From Cololabis saira (Eukaryota; Chordata; Actinopteri; Beloniformes; Belonidae): a stretch of 64,000 nucleotides of DNA. Below are positions 24,057 to 35,860 of the stretch, one piece after another. Every line of letters begins with the position of its first letter. Within the stretch, counting starts at the first letter, position 1. The translations under genes were made by a program, and so were the position numbers. Under the pieces are notes generated by a model, which saw nothing but the letters and a program-made list of their open reading frames with translations, had not been told where the DNA came from and did no database searches. The DNA lies in contig NC_084587.1 of NCBI RefSeq assembly GCF_033807715.1, positions 23,832,017 to 23,896,016 of the forward strand, read 5' to 3'.

Positions 24057-25192
24057 AGGGAAATTATGTGCTTTCATAAGAATCAGTCCGTTTCTACAGA
24101 CACTGTAAAATTAATTTCACAACGCGCGTTCATCTCACAATCTTCAGACAGCGATACACATTCATCGCCCAAACCGGGATTTGGTGTTAGGTGATGACAG
24201 CAGAGCTGTAACTGATGACCTCTACATCCCAGCCCGTGAGTTCCAGTCATCCGAGGTGACCAACCAAATGCAGAGACCAGGCTCCATTTCCTTTGATTTC
24301 ATCAAACACCTGCAGGTGTCACACAGCAACAGGACTGATTTGCATCTTCCTTTCCGAGAGAAAGGCTGCACACAAATTATACATGAGGCACAGAGGTATG
24401 AATTAATCTTTCAAACTTTCTGATGTGCCATTATGATCTTACGGTAGTCTCATTATTCGAAATGCCGCTCTGCAAAACAAACAGGTGATCTACTGCATAC
24501 AGACTCCTGAGTGGAATCATTGAAAACTAAGTAGATGCTCTGGAGGGGAAGATCAGCACAGAAGCTCTCGCTAAAATAACTCAATTTTGTTGTTGTATTA
24601 AGAAGGTTATTACAAGACGTTTCAGTTTACAAGAAATCAGGAAAAAAAATATGAGAGCATTTTTCTTTTTTTATATGTGAATCAGTGAGTTGAGCTTTAG
24701 GTCAGAAGCATTCGTTGCTGAGGACTGTGAGATTAATTTGTATTCAATGTAAAGGGAATTTTACTTTATAATACTCCTTGACTGATTAAAAAACAAACAA
24801 CATTTTTTTTCTATTTTGGTTGAGGGACAGATTGTTGCACAAAAAATCAGTTAACCCTAACCCAAACCTACAGTCTCATATCCATGCAGAGTCTCCGTGC
24901 ATGTCGTCAGGCACTGCGTTCCTCATCTGCCCCCCCCAAAAAATATATTTTAATTTACCTTTTTAGTGTATTTATTCTCAAGTTTTTAGGCTACTTAGGC
25001 AAAGAAAGGTAGAATACGTAGAGTAAGAGTTTCATGACATGGTTTTAATGATTGTATTCTGTGTATATGACAGCAAATGTCTTGAATCTGTGAATGAGTC
25101 GTATAACAAACATGAGACGTCATCAGTACTGAACTGGTTTAGTAAATCTCAGACTTCGGACTAAATGGCCCATCCAGTGAGGGCGACTAGTG
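24057..25192. other. unassigned intergenic DNA
   Basis: I see no gene or repeat here. The 80-codon frame at 24181-24423 has no recognised family. Confidence 0.5.
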
Positions 25193-25200
25193 CTAATACG

Positions 25201-26027
25201 CAGAGCCGGATTAACGCAAAGGCCAACTAGGCATGTGCCTAGGGCCTGATTGGCAGGGGGGGCCCAGGCAGAGGGACAAAAAAAAAAAAAAAAATTTTTT
25301 TTTTTTTTTATTTTAACTTTTCTTTACGTTGCGACATGATGCAGGTGTGTACCGATTTTCGTTTATGTATGGCAAACCGTATTGTAGGACTTGAGACACA
25401 AAGTTTTTTCGGTCTGAACCAATCAGATGAAGGGGAGCGCGCTTTTTGGCGTCTAGCGTCGCCACGGTAACACTTTTGTAAAAAAAGGAATGCGTCTTGT
25501 CACAGGACGGACACGCACATTTTGATGTATAACACACCTGGGTGCACATTACGGTTCGGGCCGTATTAACTGCCGAAGGAATTGCATAAATTGCGCCAAA
25601 ATTATACGATTAATTTCAAAATGGCCGACTTCCTGTTGGGTTTCGGCCATGGCACCAAGAGACTTTTCTTTAAGTTGCGACATGATACAGGTGTGTACCG
25701 ATTTTCGTGCATGTACGTCAAACCGTATCGTGGGGCTTGAGGCACAAAGTTTTCTAGGGGGCGCTGTTGAGCCATTTTGCCACGCCCATTAATGCAAACC
25801 ATTAAATATCTAATTTTTTGCCAGGCCTGGCTTGGTGCAAAATTTGGTGACTTTTTGGGCATGTTGAGGGGGAAAAAGGCCCTCCTTTTGTCAGGAGAAA
25901 GAATAAAGAAAGAATAATTCCTACAGATACAATAGGGCCTTCGCACTGTAAGTGCGAAGGCCCTGATGGAGGGGGGCCCAAAAATCACAGTCTGCCTAGT
26001 GTAGTCCATTTATTTAATCCGGCTCTG
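25201..26027. mobile_element. 827-bp non-autonomous hAT-type element carrying the X-box repeat module
   Basis: Identical CTAATACG target duplications lie at 25193-25200 and 26028-26035. The perfect 14-bp terminal inverted repeats are CAGAGCCGGATTAA and TTAATCCGGCTCTG. Inside, GTCGCCACGGTAAC (25458-25471) and its surroundings (GCGCTTTTTGGCGTCTAGCG to GGTTCGGGCCGTATTAAC) are homologous to the repeat units at 1-6183. A perfect 14-bp hairpin (AGGGCCTTCGCACT, 25934-25964) lies near the right end. No transposase frame exists. Confidence 0.93.
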
Positions 26028-26364
26028 CTAATACGTGATAGGCAGGGATGAGTAAGGTTGGATCTGTACATGTCAAGTGGACATGCTTTCAATATTCCGT
26101 CACTCTCTGTGGGGAAAAAGCAGACTTTATGTGTAGAAAAGGCACCTTTTTACATGAACAGGTTTTTTTAAAGCGCAAAGTCTTTCAAGGATTGTGTTAA
26201 CTGCCAAATTCTCCTGAAATAAGTGATTGATAATTCCAACAAGATATGGATCGATGAAACAAGACCCTGATACGGTTCCTTTGTTGCATTCGCATTGTCA
26301 GCGTCCGAGTCCAATTTAGCATCACTCTGCTCACTTTTGTCTTTCTTTGGGTTCAGATGCTGGT

Positions 26365-26500
26365 AATTCCATCCATCCATCCATTAATCCTCCCATCAGT
26401 TACATCTACGGCTGCTATATCCTGTTCAGGGTCACAGGGGTCTGCTGGAGCCCATCCCAGGTCTGTTCAGGTGAAAGGAGTACACTTTGGACAGGTCAGT
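26365..26500. mobile_element. fragment of the same common dispersed fish repeat as at 21881
   Basis: Starts with a CCAT repeat and contains TATATCCTGTTCAGGGTCAC and CTGGAGCCCATCCCAG, the other end of this repeat family by recall. Confidence 0.7.
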
Positions 26501-29300
26501 TGCTGGTAATTCAAACTCTCTTTGTCTTGATCAGCCACAAAAGGAGTAACCAACCAACAGTGAGCCCAACCTATAAGATTTATTAGTTTTACCACAAAAG
26601 GAGACTTTTGTAGGAACTTCTGAAAAATGGCCCAGAAGGAAAAACCTCACTGGAGAAGAGCTGCTCCTTCAAAAGGAATCTTGAACATGTTGTCTGCTTT
26701 CGGCATCAGCAGATTAAATTAAAGTGTGTTCCTCGTCATACAACTCATTCAAAGCGCAGCCATTTGCCCCTGAGCCACGAGTTTTATCTAACATTAAAAT
26801 CTCCAGTTGCTACTTGTTTAATGCATAACTGACTTAAAGAATCCTGCTCCTGCCCTGTGAAGCTCTTAATTGCCTGAAACCAAATTACATATCTGACATG
26901 CTTTCAATTTATCAACCCAGCAGCTCTCTCAGGTCACTAGACAGACGTCGCCTTCCAATTCCCACGGCTCACTCTGAATCCTGCGATAGGGATCTGAGTA
27001 CAGAATCAGAACAGCTGTCATCCCCCTGCTCAGGTTGACGTAAAGTTTTTATCACTAAAGCTTTTTATTTGTACATGAATTCTGTCCATGTTTATGATTT
27101 GAATTATAATATTCAATTTAATCTGGGCTAATCTATTTCAATGCTGCTGTGGCTTTTAACGCGAGATGAGTGATGTTATAGTTTAACACTTTACAGAAGC
27201 TATCTGCAGACTTGCATCAGTCCCCTGTTAGACGGAGGTGTTTCCTCCCAGGGGACTTTGTGATCACACAGTGAAGTGATAACAACCATGCAGTCTTGGG
27301 AATCACTGCCGTGCAATATTTTTACAGATGGTGAGGTTGCCAGTATTAAAGGTACTTCCAATAATTGCTTCTGTCTCTGGGTAATATGTAACCTAGATAA
27401 AGTAAAGCCGTTTCCTGCCGCTTCACTTACGCTTGATTTGTGAATCCTGCTCAGTCTCAGGTGGCTCTTTACCCTTTTCAATTGGAAGAAAAATCCCACT
27501 TTATTGCAACTTAATTTCCTGATTTATTTTATTTTGGCCAACTTTAAAAAGAAAAAAAAAAGAAAAACTTGAAAAGGGTTTTAAAGAAGAAGAAAAAGCC
27601 TGCTAAAAATACATTTCTTAAAGCAAGCTGATGGTGATTAATTTAGCTGAATCAGGTGTGTTGGAGTAGAGACGCATCAAAAACATACGGGGCAGTGACC
27701 CGTGACGGGCGAGTGGGGGGAACGCTCATCTCTTCTGTTAATGTGAAAGCTAGAAACTGACATTAGCTTAATGTAAATGAATTATAGTTGACAGGATGTA
27801 AGTGGAGTATAATTGCTTACTGAACTTGTTTGCTTTCCCTGTAAAGTGATCTGAGCTGACTCGTTACAAATTGGTGCTGTAACTAAAAAACTGAATCACG
27901 ATTAGCAGGTGGATACTCTCTTCTCTAGAAGAACCCAGGAAAACCTTGACAGAGGCCAGTTTTTCACTGTAAAATACCGTAACACACTCCTAGTAGTTCA
28001 GAAGGTTAACATTTACTTGTGTAACTTCTGTATTTTTTTTGTAGGAATATTCTGCTTAATATGTCCCTCAAAATAGTTTCCTCTGACAAGCTGAAACATC
28101 CCTTTCTGAATGTTTTAAACAGGTGACAGTACAGCAGTTTTCTGCTCTAACTCAACTTTATAAAAAGCCTCGTGCGGAGATGCAGGACAACCCATCCAGT
28201 ATAGTCAGCAGGTTTGTGCATTTAATGTAATTTAACATTAACATTTGGCACTCGGAGAGTTCTCCACTAAAGTGCTTCTACAGCCTGCATGTGTCACCGT
28301 GTTAGAGTCATGTGTACAATAGTATTTTGGCAACTGTTTGCATTTTTACTCAGAGACCTTTAAGAACTGGCTTCATCTCTTGAGCTGACTACTCTTCAGA
28401 ACTGGACGGGCACCGGTGCTGACTCAGGGATTCACAGAACCCACACCACAATAAAATGTTAAAACAAAAACCTTTTATGAATTTAAAATACACCATGATG
28501 TGTTTGAGAACCGGTTTCTAGGTATATAACCAGCAAGACTATGTTTTACCAAGATGGTGGAGCATTTCTCTGGGTAACAATTACCAGATCAATTCAGTCA
28601 CCAATCAGAAAAGTGCTTATAGCCTTGTCTAATCTCTCTTAGCTGGAGTCTCTCGAAGCAATGAAACACAAGTTATTTGATCAGGCTAGCAGACTCGGGG
28701 ACCTGAATCGACACGTGGCTGTTGGAGCGTTAAAATGAACAGGATTACCACTTGTCCAGCTCTGCAGGAACCTGTTGCTCTGCTCTGCCACAGCTGAACA
28801 GAACCACAATGCCAGTAAGTCACACATTTCCCACTCCCGAAGTCCCACTGCGCGTTGCTGGCATTTCCTTTTTAGTCTGGAAGATGCAGATAAAAAATAT
28901 TACTATATAAAAAAGCGAGTGTTCGGTAATGATGATGTGGGAATCCTTCGATGTGGGAATTCAACCCCCACCTGTCCACTTCTCCCTCTGCTCAGGAGCA
29001 ACAACCCCCAGAGATGGAAAACTAAAATGCCGTCGCTAAACTTTTCCCACTTTTGATAACAATGATGGTCTGAGTTAAAACTGAGAAGATTTGTTAATGG
29101 TTACGCTATTTTAAGAATGAGACGCCAGCTGAATTTTTGCTAATCATCCATGAGGTCAGGACATCACAGATTGGAAGCGTTTCTTTAATCTCAGCCCTTG
29201 AGTCATAAGCACGCAGCAGAAGGGTTTGTCATGCCTGAGCTCTGCCTGCGGCACTCTTCCTGTCACCAAGGAGCTGACGGCAGCAGGGTTTCCCTGCCAG
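26501..29300. other. unassigned intergenic DNA
   Basis: No coding region or mobile-element boundary is visible. Stretches around 26810-27000 have the unrepetitive AT/GC-mixed character of possible conserved non-coding DNA, but this cannot be tested here. Confidence 0.4.
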
Positions 29301-29340
29301 GCCGCAGCGGGCCGAGGCGGGCCGAGGCGGGCCGCGGCGG
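29301..29340. repeat. four-copy 10-bp GC-rich tandem repeat
   Basis: Four units of GCCGAGGCGG-type sequence in an otherwise AT-rich region. Confidence 0.9.
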
Positions 29341-29364
29341 ACGCTTGGGAGCACCAGCTACAAC

Positions 29365-30129
29365 CAGTACTCGAGTTGAGGGGGGATGAGGGGGGATGGC
29401 ATCCCCCCCCTGAAATAAAAATGGTCAAAATCATCCCCCCAGTAAAACTGCCATCCCCCCTTTCCATCCCTAATGTCATTTCATCAATGAATGTGGTTTT
29501 ACTGCTATTTCAACATTTAGAGTCATCACCAGAAAAATAACAGCAGAAAAATAACTTATTTGACAATTTTCACCTGTTTCAAGTAAATTTTTACTTGAAA
29601 TAAGTAGAAAAATCTGCCAGTGGGACAAGATTTATCTTCTTATTACAAGCAAAAAAAATCTTGTTCCACTGGCAGATTTTTCTACTTATTTCAAGTGAAA
29701 ATCTACTTGAAACAGGTGAAAATTGTTGTTTTTTCCCAGTGATGAGTCTTGTTTTAAGTGTAATGAGATTTTTTTACTAAAATGAGACATTTTAACTAGA
29801 AATAAGACAAATATTCTTGTTAAGATTTTGAGTTTTTGCAGTGATCCATTCTACTTATCCTGTGAAGGACAGAGTCATATTGATAAGTTCAGAAAACTGT
29901 TTTTTATTGTTGTGTTTTGATGTATTTGATGTAAGCCCAGTGGATATTTAAAGCTTACAGAAGGCTGCATTTAACTGCTGCTATGTCATTCCTGCAGTAT
30001 TTCTGCAGGTGTTTTGGTCACTGCTATTATTTGTAATATATTATATTATTTGTAATCAGCACAAATTATCTGTCCCCATATGATAAAATCCACCATCCCC
30101 CCTGATTGTTTTATACAACTTGAGTACTG
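29365..30129. mobile_element. 765-bp non-autonomous hAT-type element with an internal palindrome
   Basis: Identical GCTACAAC duplications lie at 29357-29364 and 30130-30137. The terminal inverted repeats CAGTACTCGAGTTG and CAGTACTCAAGTTG differ at one base. Subterminal GGGGGGATGG occurs near both ends. A second, palindromic element (29563-29726, reaching about 29840) seems nested inside. There is no transposase. Confidence 0.92.
29563..29726. repeat. 71-bp-arm palindrome (nested MITE)
   Basis: The arms at 29563-29633 and 29656-29726 are complementary with only a few mismatches and a 22-nt spacer. They contain ACTTGAAATAAGTAGAAAA and ATCTGCCAGTGGGACAAG. Sequence continuing to TTTTTGCAGTG (about 29840) resembles one end of a widespread fish palindromic repeat. 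A related fragment lies in an fbxw7 intron near 55294-55476. Confidence 0.9.
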
Positions 30130-30137
30130 GCTACAAC

Positions 30138-32149
30138 CCTGCTTAAACCAGACAAAGAAAAGGGTAACTTAATTTATCTACATGACATCAAGTCTGAGAA
30201 CTCCTGTTCTGTTCTCAAGTATAAAATGAACACAACAGATTTGCTTCTGTAAAACTCGGATATTCCTTGTCCCCTTGACCGTATAATTATCACTTGAGGT
30301 AAATTTGCTTATTCATCTCCTCTGCAGATAAATGAGAGCACACACCATTGCACACCTTGTGCTCATCAGTTACCCGCCTGAGACAGGTGGTGCTGGATAA
30401 TCAGCACGCGTGCCCTCTCAATAGCAGTGTGTGCTGGCATCCTCCCCTGCCACACTCTCCCCGCCCACGCGCACCAGCGCTGCAGATGGGCTCTGGTGCG
30501 GCGTGAGGCCGAATGCTCCTTTACAGTCCTCCGCAGAAGGAGAAAAGAACACTCTTCCACTGCGAAACATTTAAAAACCCACAGCGACAAGGTCAGAGAC
30601 CAGGGAGCAGGGGAATCTGGGGAGGTGGGTGGATTTGCAGGTTCCCTCTGTCGTCATTTTCATTTGTTGACTAATATTGGGAGCTTTACTGTTTGGAAAA
30701 ATCATTTTGATACACAACATTGGGCTCTTGGAAACTTTAATATACAATAGTTTTAATAAATATATATGTGAAAAGTCATGATTGAGCTGGAGGCGTGGTA
30801 AGTTAGATTTACATAATGGCCTTCTGACTGTTGCTTTTGAGAGGATTCTTGTCATCGGGAACGCTGAAAGCAGGAGGAATATCACAGCTTTGAGCAAGTG
30901 CTCTGATTGAAGAGTTTTTCTTTCATCTTGAGAGCGACTAGCTTCTGGTTAGCGTCTAACAAACAAAAAGCAGAACAGATTCTCCCACTTTCTCCAGGCT
31001 TTACTTCTGAGGACTATATTCTCTCATCAGATGGACCGATTGGCCAAAACCAAGAATCAACCTCTATATATTTCTTTCCTGGTGTCGTCCCACACCCATG
31101 TATGATTTGATTGGCTAGCAAATATGCGTTAAAGCTGCAGTTTGATTGGCTGACTTGGGTTAAATTGAACTTTTCTCAGTTTTTAAAGTGAATAATACCT
31201 CCAAGTAAAAAACATATCCACAATTCAGTTCAGCAAGGCATGACATCACCCCAAACTGGGCCCTGTTCTGTTGATGCGTCTGACGTGTACATGCGATGAT
31301 CCGGCTCTGATCACATTTCTATTCCCTCAATTCTTTCATGCACCTGCAATTTTATAGACGGGGTGAGAAAACAGGCTCCACTGAGGTGCTTCCTCCAGTC
31401 GTCACAAAATATAATGTGAATCCTCCCTAAACAGCAGTGTTTATGTTGTCAAACAGTTTCAGAATTACAGGCCAATGGCAAATAAAGCGACTATGGCAAG
31501 TATTTTCTGGTGTCAAAGTTCAAATTTTAAGAAATTTATTCTGACAACGACCCTACTGGTCATTGGTTGCACTTTGACATTTTAAACATCTTGTTCTTGC
31601 TTGATGTAATAAAACTTAATAAAATGTAATATAACCAGGTTGCGTCGATGTGAATCACAACCTATGTCCGGCTGCATCATGTCAGTTTTACACCTGCAGA
31701 AACAGACAGGGAACAACGTGAAACAGAAGTCACGGCGAGACTCGGGACATCACACAGCAGGAGAAACTCAGGACCTGTGGACCACCAGGCCGCCCTGAGG
31801 GGATTTCTCCAAATTGCTCAGCGTACAGGGGCTTGTAGTCCTCCAGGTCACAGGACACTGAAGTTGTGAATCACTGACACAGTAGTGTCAGCTCTCCTTC
31901 CCCAGACAGTTTCCTCATGATTCATCATGCAACCAGTCATGTGACTTTCAAGAGTCTTTGCAGCCTTAAGATATCAGGACTCCCATGTGATACTGATGCC
32001 CTGCAGGCAGAGATGCAGCTATCTTAAGTCAAATCTACTATTAGTTTATGGAAAACATGAAATATTATCTTAAAATACTCAACCTATTTTCATGTGTGTG
32101 GTAAATGGACAACAGGGACAGAGTAACAATCACTAATGCTTTTTAATAT
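30138..32149. other. unassigned intergenic DNA
   Basis: No gene or repeat is recognised. The frames at 30427-30897 overlap on both strands and have no family resemblance. Confidence 0.45.
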
Positions 32150-32179
32150 ATCGTCCTGCTTTTAAATTATGAATTCTGT

Positions 32180-32260
32180 TTTATTGGTGTTTGATTGTAA
32201 AGCACTTTGGTCAACCTTGTTGTTTTTAAATGTCCTCTATAAATAAATGTGACCTTGACC
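32180..32260 (+). mobile_element. LINE 3' tail (L2-like)
   Basis: TTGTAAAGCACTTTGGTCAA, then TTAAATGTCCTCTATAAATAAA and a GACCTT repeat. This is the usual 3' end of L2-type retrotransposons in fish, 5' truncated. Confidence 0.65.
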
Positions 32261-35200
32261 TAAAGCACGTAACTGCAGACATCCTCTCACGTCTTTGACC
32301 TGTGAAGATCTCACACTTTCCTGAGCAGCTCTCGTGAGCCAATATGGCTGAAAACATGCAGATCTATATTTGTATAGCAATGGAGAACAATGCATCCTTT
32401 ATTGATCCTTGAAAGATTGACCTTTTTGTGAGATAAAATCTATTAAATACAAACTGCAACACACTCAAAGTTATTTCTTAGCACAGAAAAAATCAGGTCA
32501 AGCACAGGGTTTCCAAAGCTATGCTTAAATTCAGTTTGCCCCAAACACAGGAACGGATATTCCCAAACGTTGCGTCAGGGCTTAAAAAAAAAAATTCAGC
32601 TGCCTTTAATGAAGTCCCGCCTGACACTGAAGTTCTAATGTATATTGTATACATGATGTGAAATATTAACACCACAGATGCAATAGTTGGTTGAACGTGT
32701 CATCGTTAAAACAGAACAGTGCAGAAGTCTTGTAGATTTGACACGATTGTCTATAATTCAAATCAACCCATTTGTGAACTGATGAGAAAGGAGGAAATCT
32801 TGACTCAGCTATAATTTGAAATACATATGTATTGAGTTTAAGAGGGCTGTCAATGATATGACTGAACGATACTTGCGGTTTCACCTCCTGCTGTCAGATT
32901 CTTGATAATGAAGAAGTGGCAGTCGGGCATGAATCCCATCAGGACCGTCAAAGAGCTTCAGCTGATCTGATCTGCCTCATATTCAATCAGGCGTTATTAA
33001 GTGTGCCTGAAAAAGAAAAGATGAATGGATATTTCTGCCTTTGATTCTCTCAGAAAAGGTTTTTGTGCTCAGGAATGGCTTTGACACATCTTATTATGGG
33101 ACATAGGATGTGATTTGTTGCACTGCTGAGCCGTAATCAGACAGAGAGACATTTGAATTGGCACATTTGCTGATAATTCAACATTTGAACAGGATTCTCA
33201 AGACCTGAAGTACTTTTTTTTTTTTTTTAACAGGCAAATGTACTGTAAAGGAGGGTCTGAGTTGTTAAACTCACACAAACACACAGAGTAAGGCCCAAGA
33301 GAGGGGTAACATGAACCTGCTGACAGAGGGCAGGAGTCAGGGTTAATGACCGACATCAGCACCAGCCTCCCCAAAGGGAAAGAAAGGTGTTTTTAATCTG
33401 TATACAGATCACCGTAACTCCATTCAGCATCATCCACTCACACCAGGTTATGGCGATTAAGTGCTCCTTTATCACTTCTTGTGCTACAACAAAGGTCCAA
33501 AACAGGATTAAGCGGAGATGTGGAACGCTGCCGCAGCTAAAGCCACGACACTTTGAGAATCCGCTGGCAATGAGAGGGGCCACGCTGCTGCGGGGCAGGA
33601 TTACCCAACAAAGAGATGGAGGGATATGGAATGGAAGTGCTAGAGCGCCCCTCCACCTCTTTTATCTTGACATCCAAACCCTTAAATGCTTCCCATAGCA
33701 TCCCGTGCTTGTTTCCATCTCTCATGTCTGCGGCGTGTTATTTGTGGCTGGATGAGTTAGAGTTCAGGGCTGCAGCAGACGTGCTTCATTCGAGCAGTGA
33801 GAGCAGAGAGAGCAGAGAGAGGGGCATTCATTCATCAGCAGGGAGAGCAGTGCAATCGCGCCAGTAAGAGTAAAGCAGATAAATGGCTAATAACCTCAAG
33901 GAAAGAGATGATTCATCACTTCCTAATATTAAGTTCATCTGAGGATTGCCCGTGGGGATACATCAATGTCTCTTATACTCCAGACCATCTTGTTTGTTAC
34001 AGTGAGTCAAACTATGAAGTGTTTGGGCGAGGAAAAATAGTTCATTCAAATAAAGCTTCTTGTAACAATTATTTTTTTCGATTAAAATGTCAGTAATCTG
34101 CCAATATATTTCATTTAAAGGAAAATAAAATACGCTGGTATGTTGTTTTTAATCTGAAGCAGTCGTGTTCTTGCTGCTCCGTACAGAGAAATGGTGCTGC
34201 TTCCTTCAAGCATCCCTTTTATCAACAAGAAAAAAAGACAAGAAAACACTTGAAATCGACATCAAATGGCAAATTTCAACCATTTTTGTCTTATCTGGGG
34301 TACTTCTACAATAGCTTTTGCACCACAGACTGTATAAGAAGAACTGGACAAACTTGAACTAGTGGAAGGAAACACTCTGAAGCCTTTGGTTTGGAGGGTC
34401 TGGATGACAACATATTTGCCAAAAAGCCAAAATCTAAAAATGGGCAAATGGGTGGAACTAGGAAGCTGGTTGGAACACTCGCACTTTAGCTCAGTTCCTA
34501 CAAGTTAGCTGTTTTAGCTCAACTTAGCTTAGGCTAACCAATAATACTAATCAATGTCTGTCTCAGCACATGTATAAGTTCAAGGGTCGCTTACATGCAT
34601 CACAGAATGATATTGTAATAGCACTGACCAACCCTCGCTACAGCTCGGTTCGCTACCAATCGCACATGCCGAAACATTGGTACGCATGCCTTGTATAGTT
34701 TTTATTGCTTTTATCTATTTTAATGGTGCTTTTCTTTTTTAGTTTGATGTGTATTTATATTATCATGTATTTTATGTGTTTGTTGTATTGTAGGCTATGT
34801 CTTCCTTTACCCTCTTTCCCTGCTGACTACGGTCGATAATAAAGATGATGATGATTAGCAGGCTTCTACTGGGGGAGGATAGCGACTTCAGGCTGCTTTA
34901 TGAAGCTTCCTCCTTACCCGGCCTTCCCGGTTGCCCAACACTGGTCCCAGTGGCCTGTTAGTACATTAACAGCACAACAAGCCATATTATCTTTACATAC
35001 GCATATAAGTGCATAAACCGCCCTTCATGGGCGAGTAACTTGCTTCTGAAGCCAAGGAAGTGCTTCCTTGTTTTATTCAAAGGGGAAAACCAGATTTTGC
35101 AGCTTGCACCCGTCGTACCTCCAAATGATACCACGAAAAATATTTAATGAGCCATACAACTTCCTTGAATACAAGATGTTGTTATCATAAGTGTTTTTTT

Positions 35201-35825
35201 GATTTGTCAAGTGTCTGGTGGTTCTGCTGATGGGTCTACTATCTACTGTATAAGTTTAAAGATTAAAGTAAACTGCACCTCAACCCTTTAGTTTTACACT
35301 TTCTCTCCTGTATTTATATTTGATAAATAAATGTTTGCACTTTGTTTTATTATTGGCCACATTTCACAGAACATTGTACTATGTATAACTGTGCATGTGA
35401 CAAATATAATTTATCTTGTGATGAACAAAACTTTGAGGGATTAGCAATATTTTCAGCAATGACAATTCCAGTAATCCCAACATATGTGTTTGGCTGCGAA
35501 AGCTGGGAGGCTGGATTTAGCAATCAAGAAAAAGTTGAAAATGTTCATTTCATCTTGTAAAAGCTGCAACTCTGAACTGCCAGAATTGCTCTAGCAATTT
35601 CTCAGTAAATGTTCAATGGGTCTTCAAATAATAGAGAAAATACAACCTTTATTTTTCACAAATATAGCCACGGCCTTAGTGGAGAGGTCAGGGGCGTTTC
35701 CTAATTAAAGACGGTTGCTGGGAGACAGCTGCTGTTGAGGAACTGCTCCCCAGTATATCATCAGTTAAGGGGGGTTGATGTTGGACATGTAAATTGATGG
35801 ATTTGATCAGTAAGTCATGCAGCAA

Positions 35826-35829
<4 letters not shown>
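32261..35829. other. unassigned intergenic DNA with one possible LINE tail
   Basis: No gene is supported. About 34700-34858 looks like a LINE 3' UTR ending in GATAATAAAG and a GAT repeat; this is a weak call. Frames at 33387-33867 overlap on both strands and were not taken as genes. Confidence 0.4.

Positions 35830-35857
<28 letters not shown>
35830..35857. repeat. 28-nt poly(T) tract
   Basis: A pure T run of 28 bases. Confidence 0.95.
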
Positions 35858-35860
<3 letters not shown>

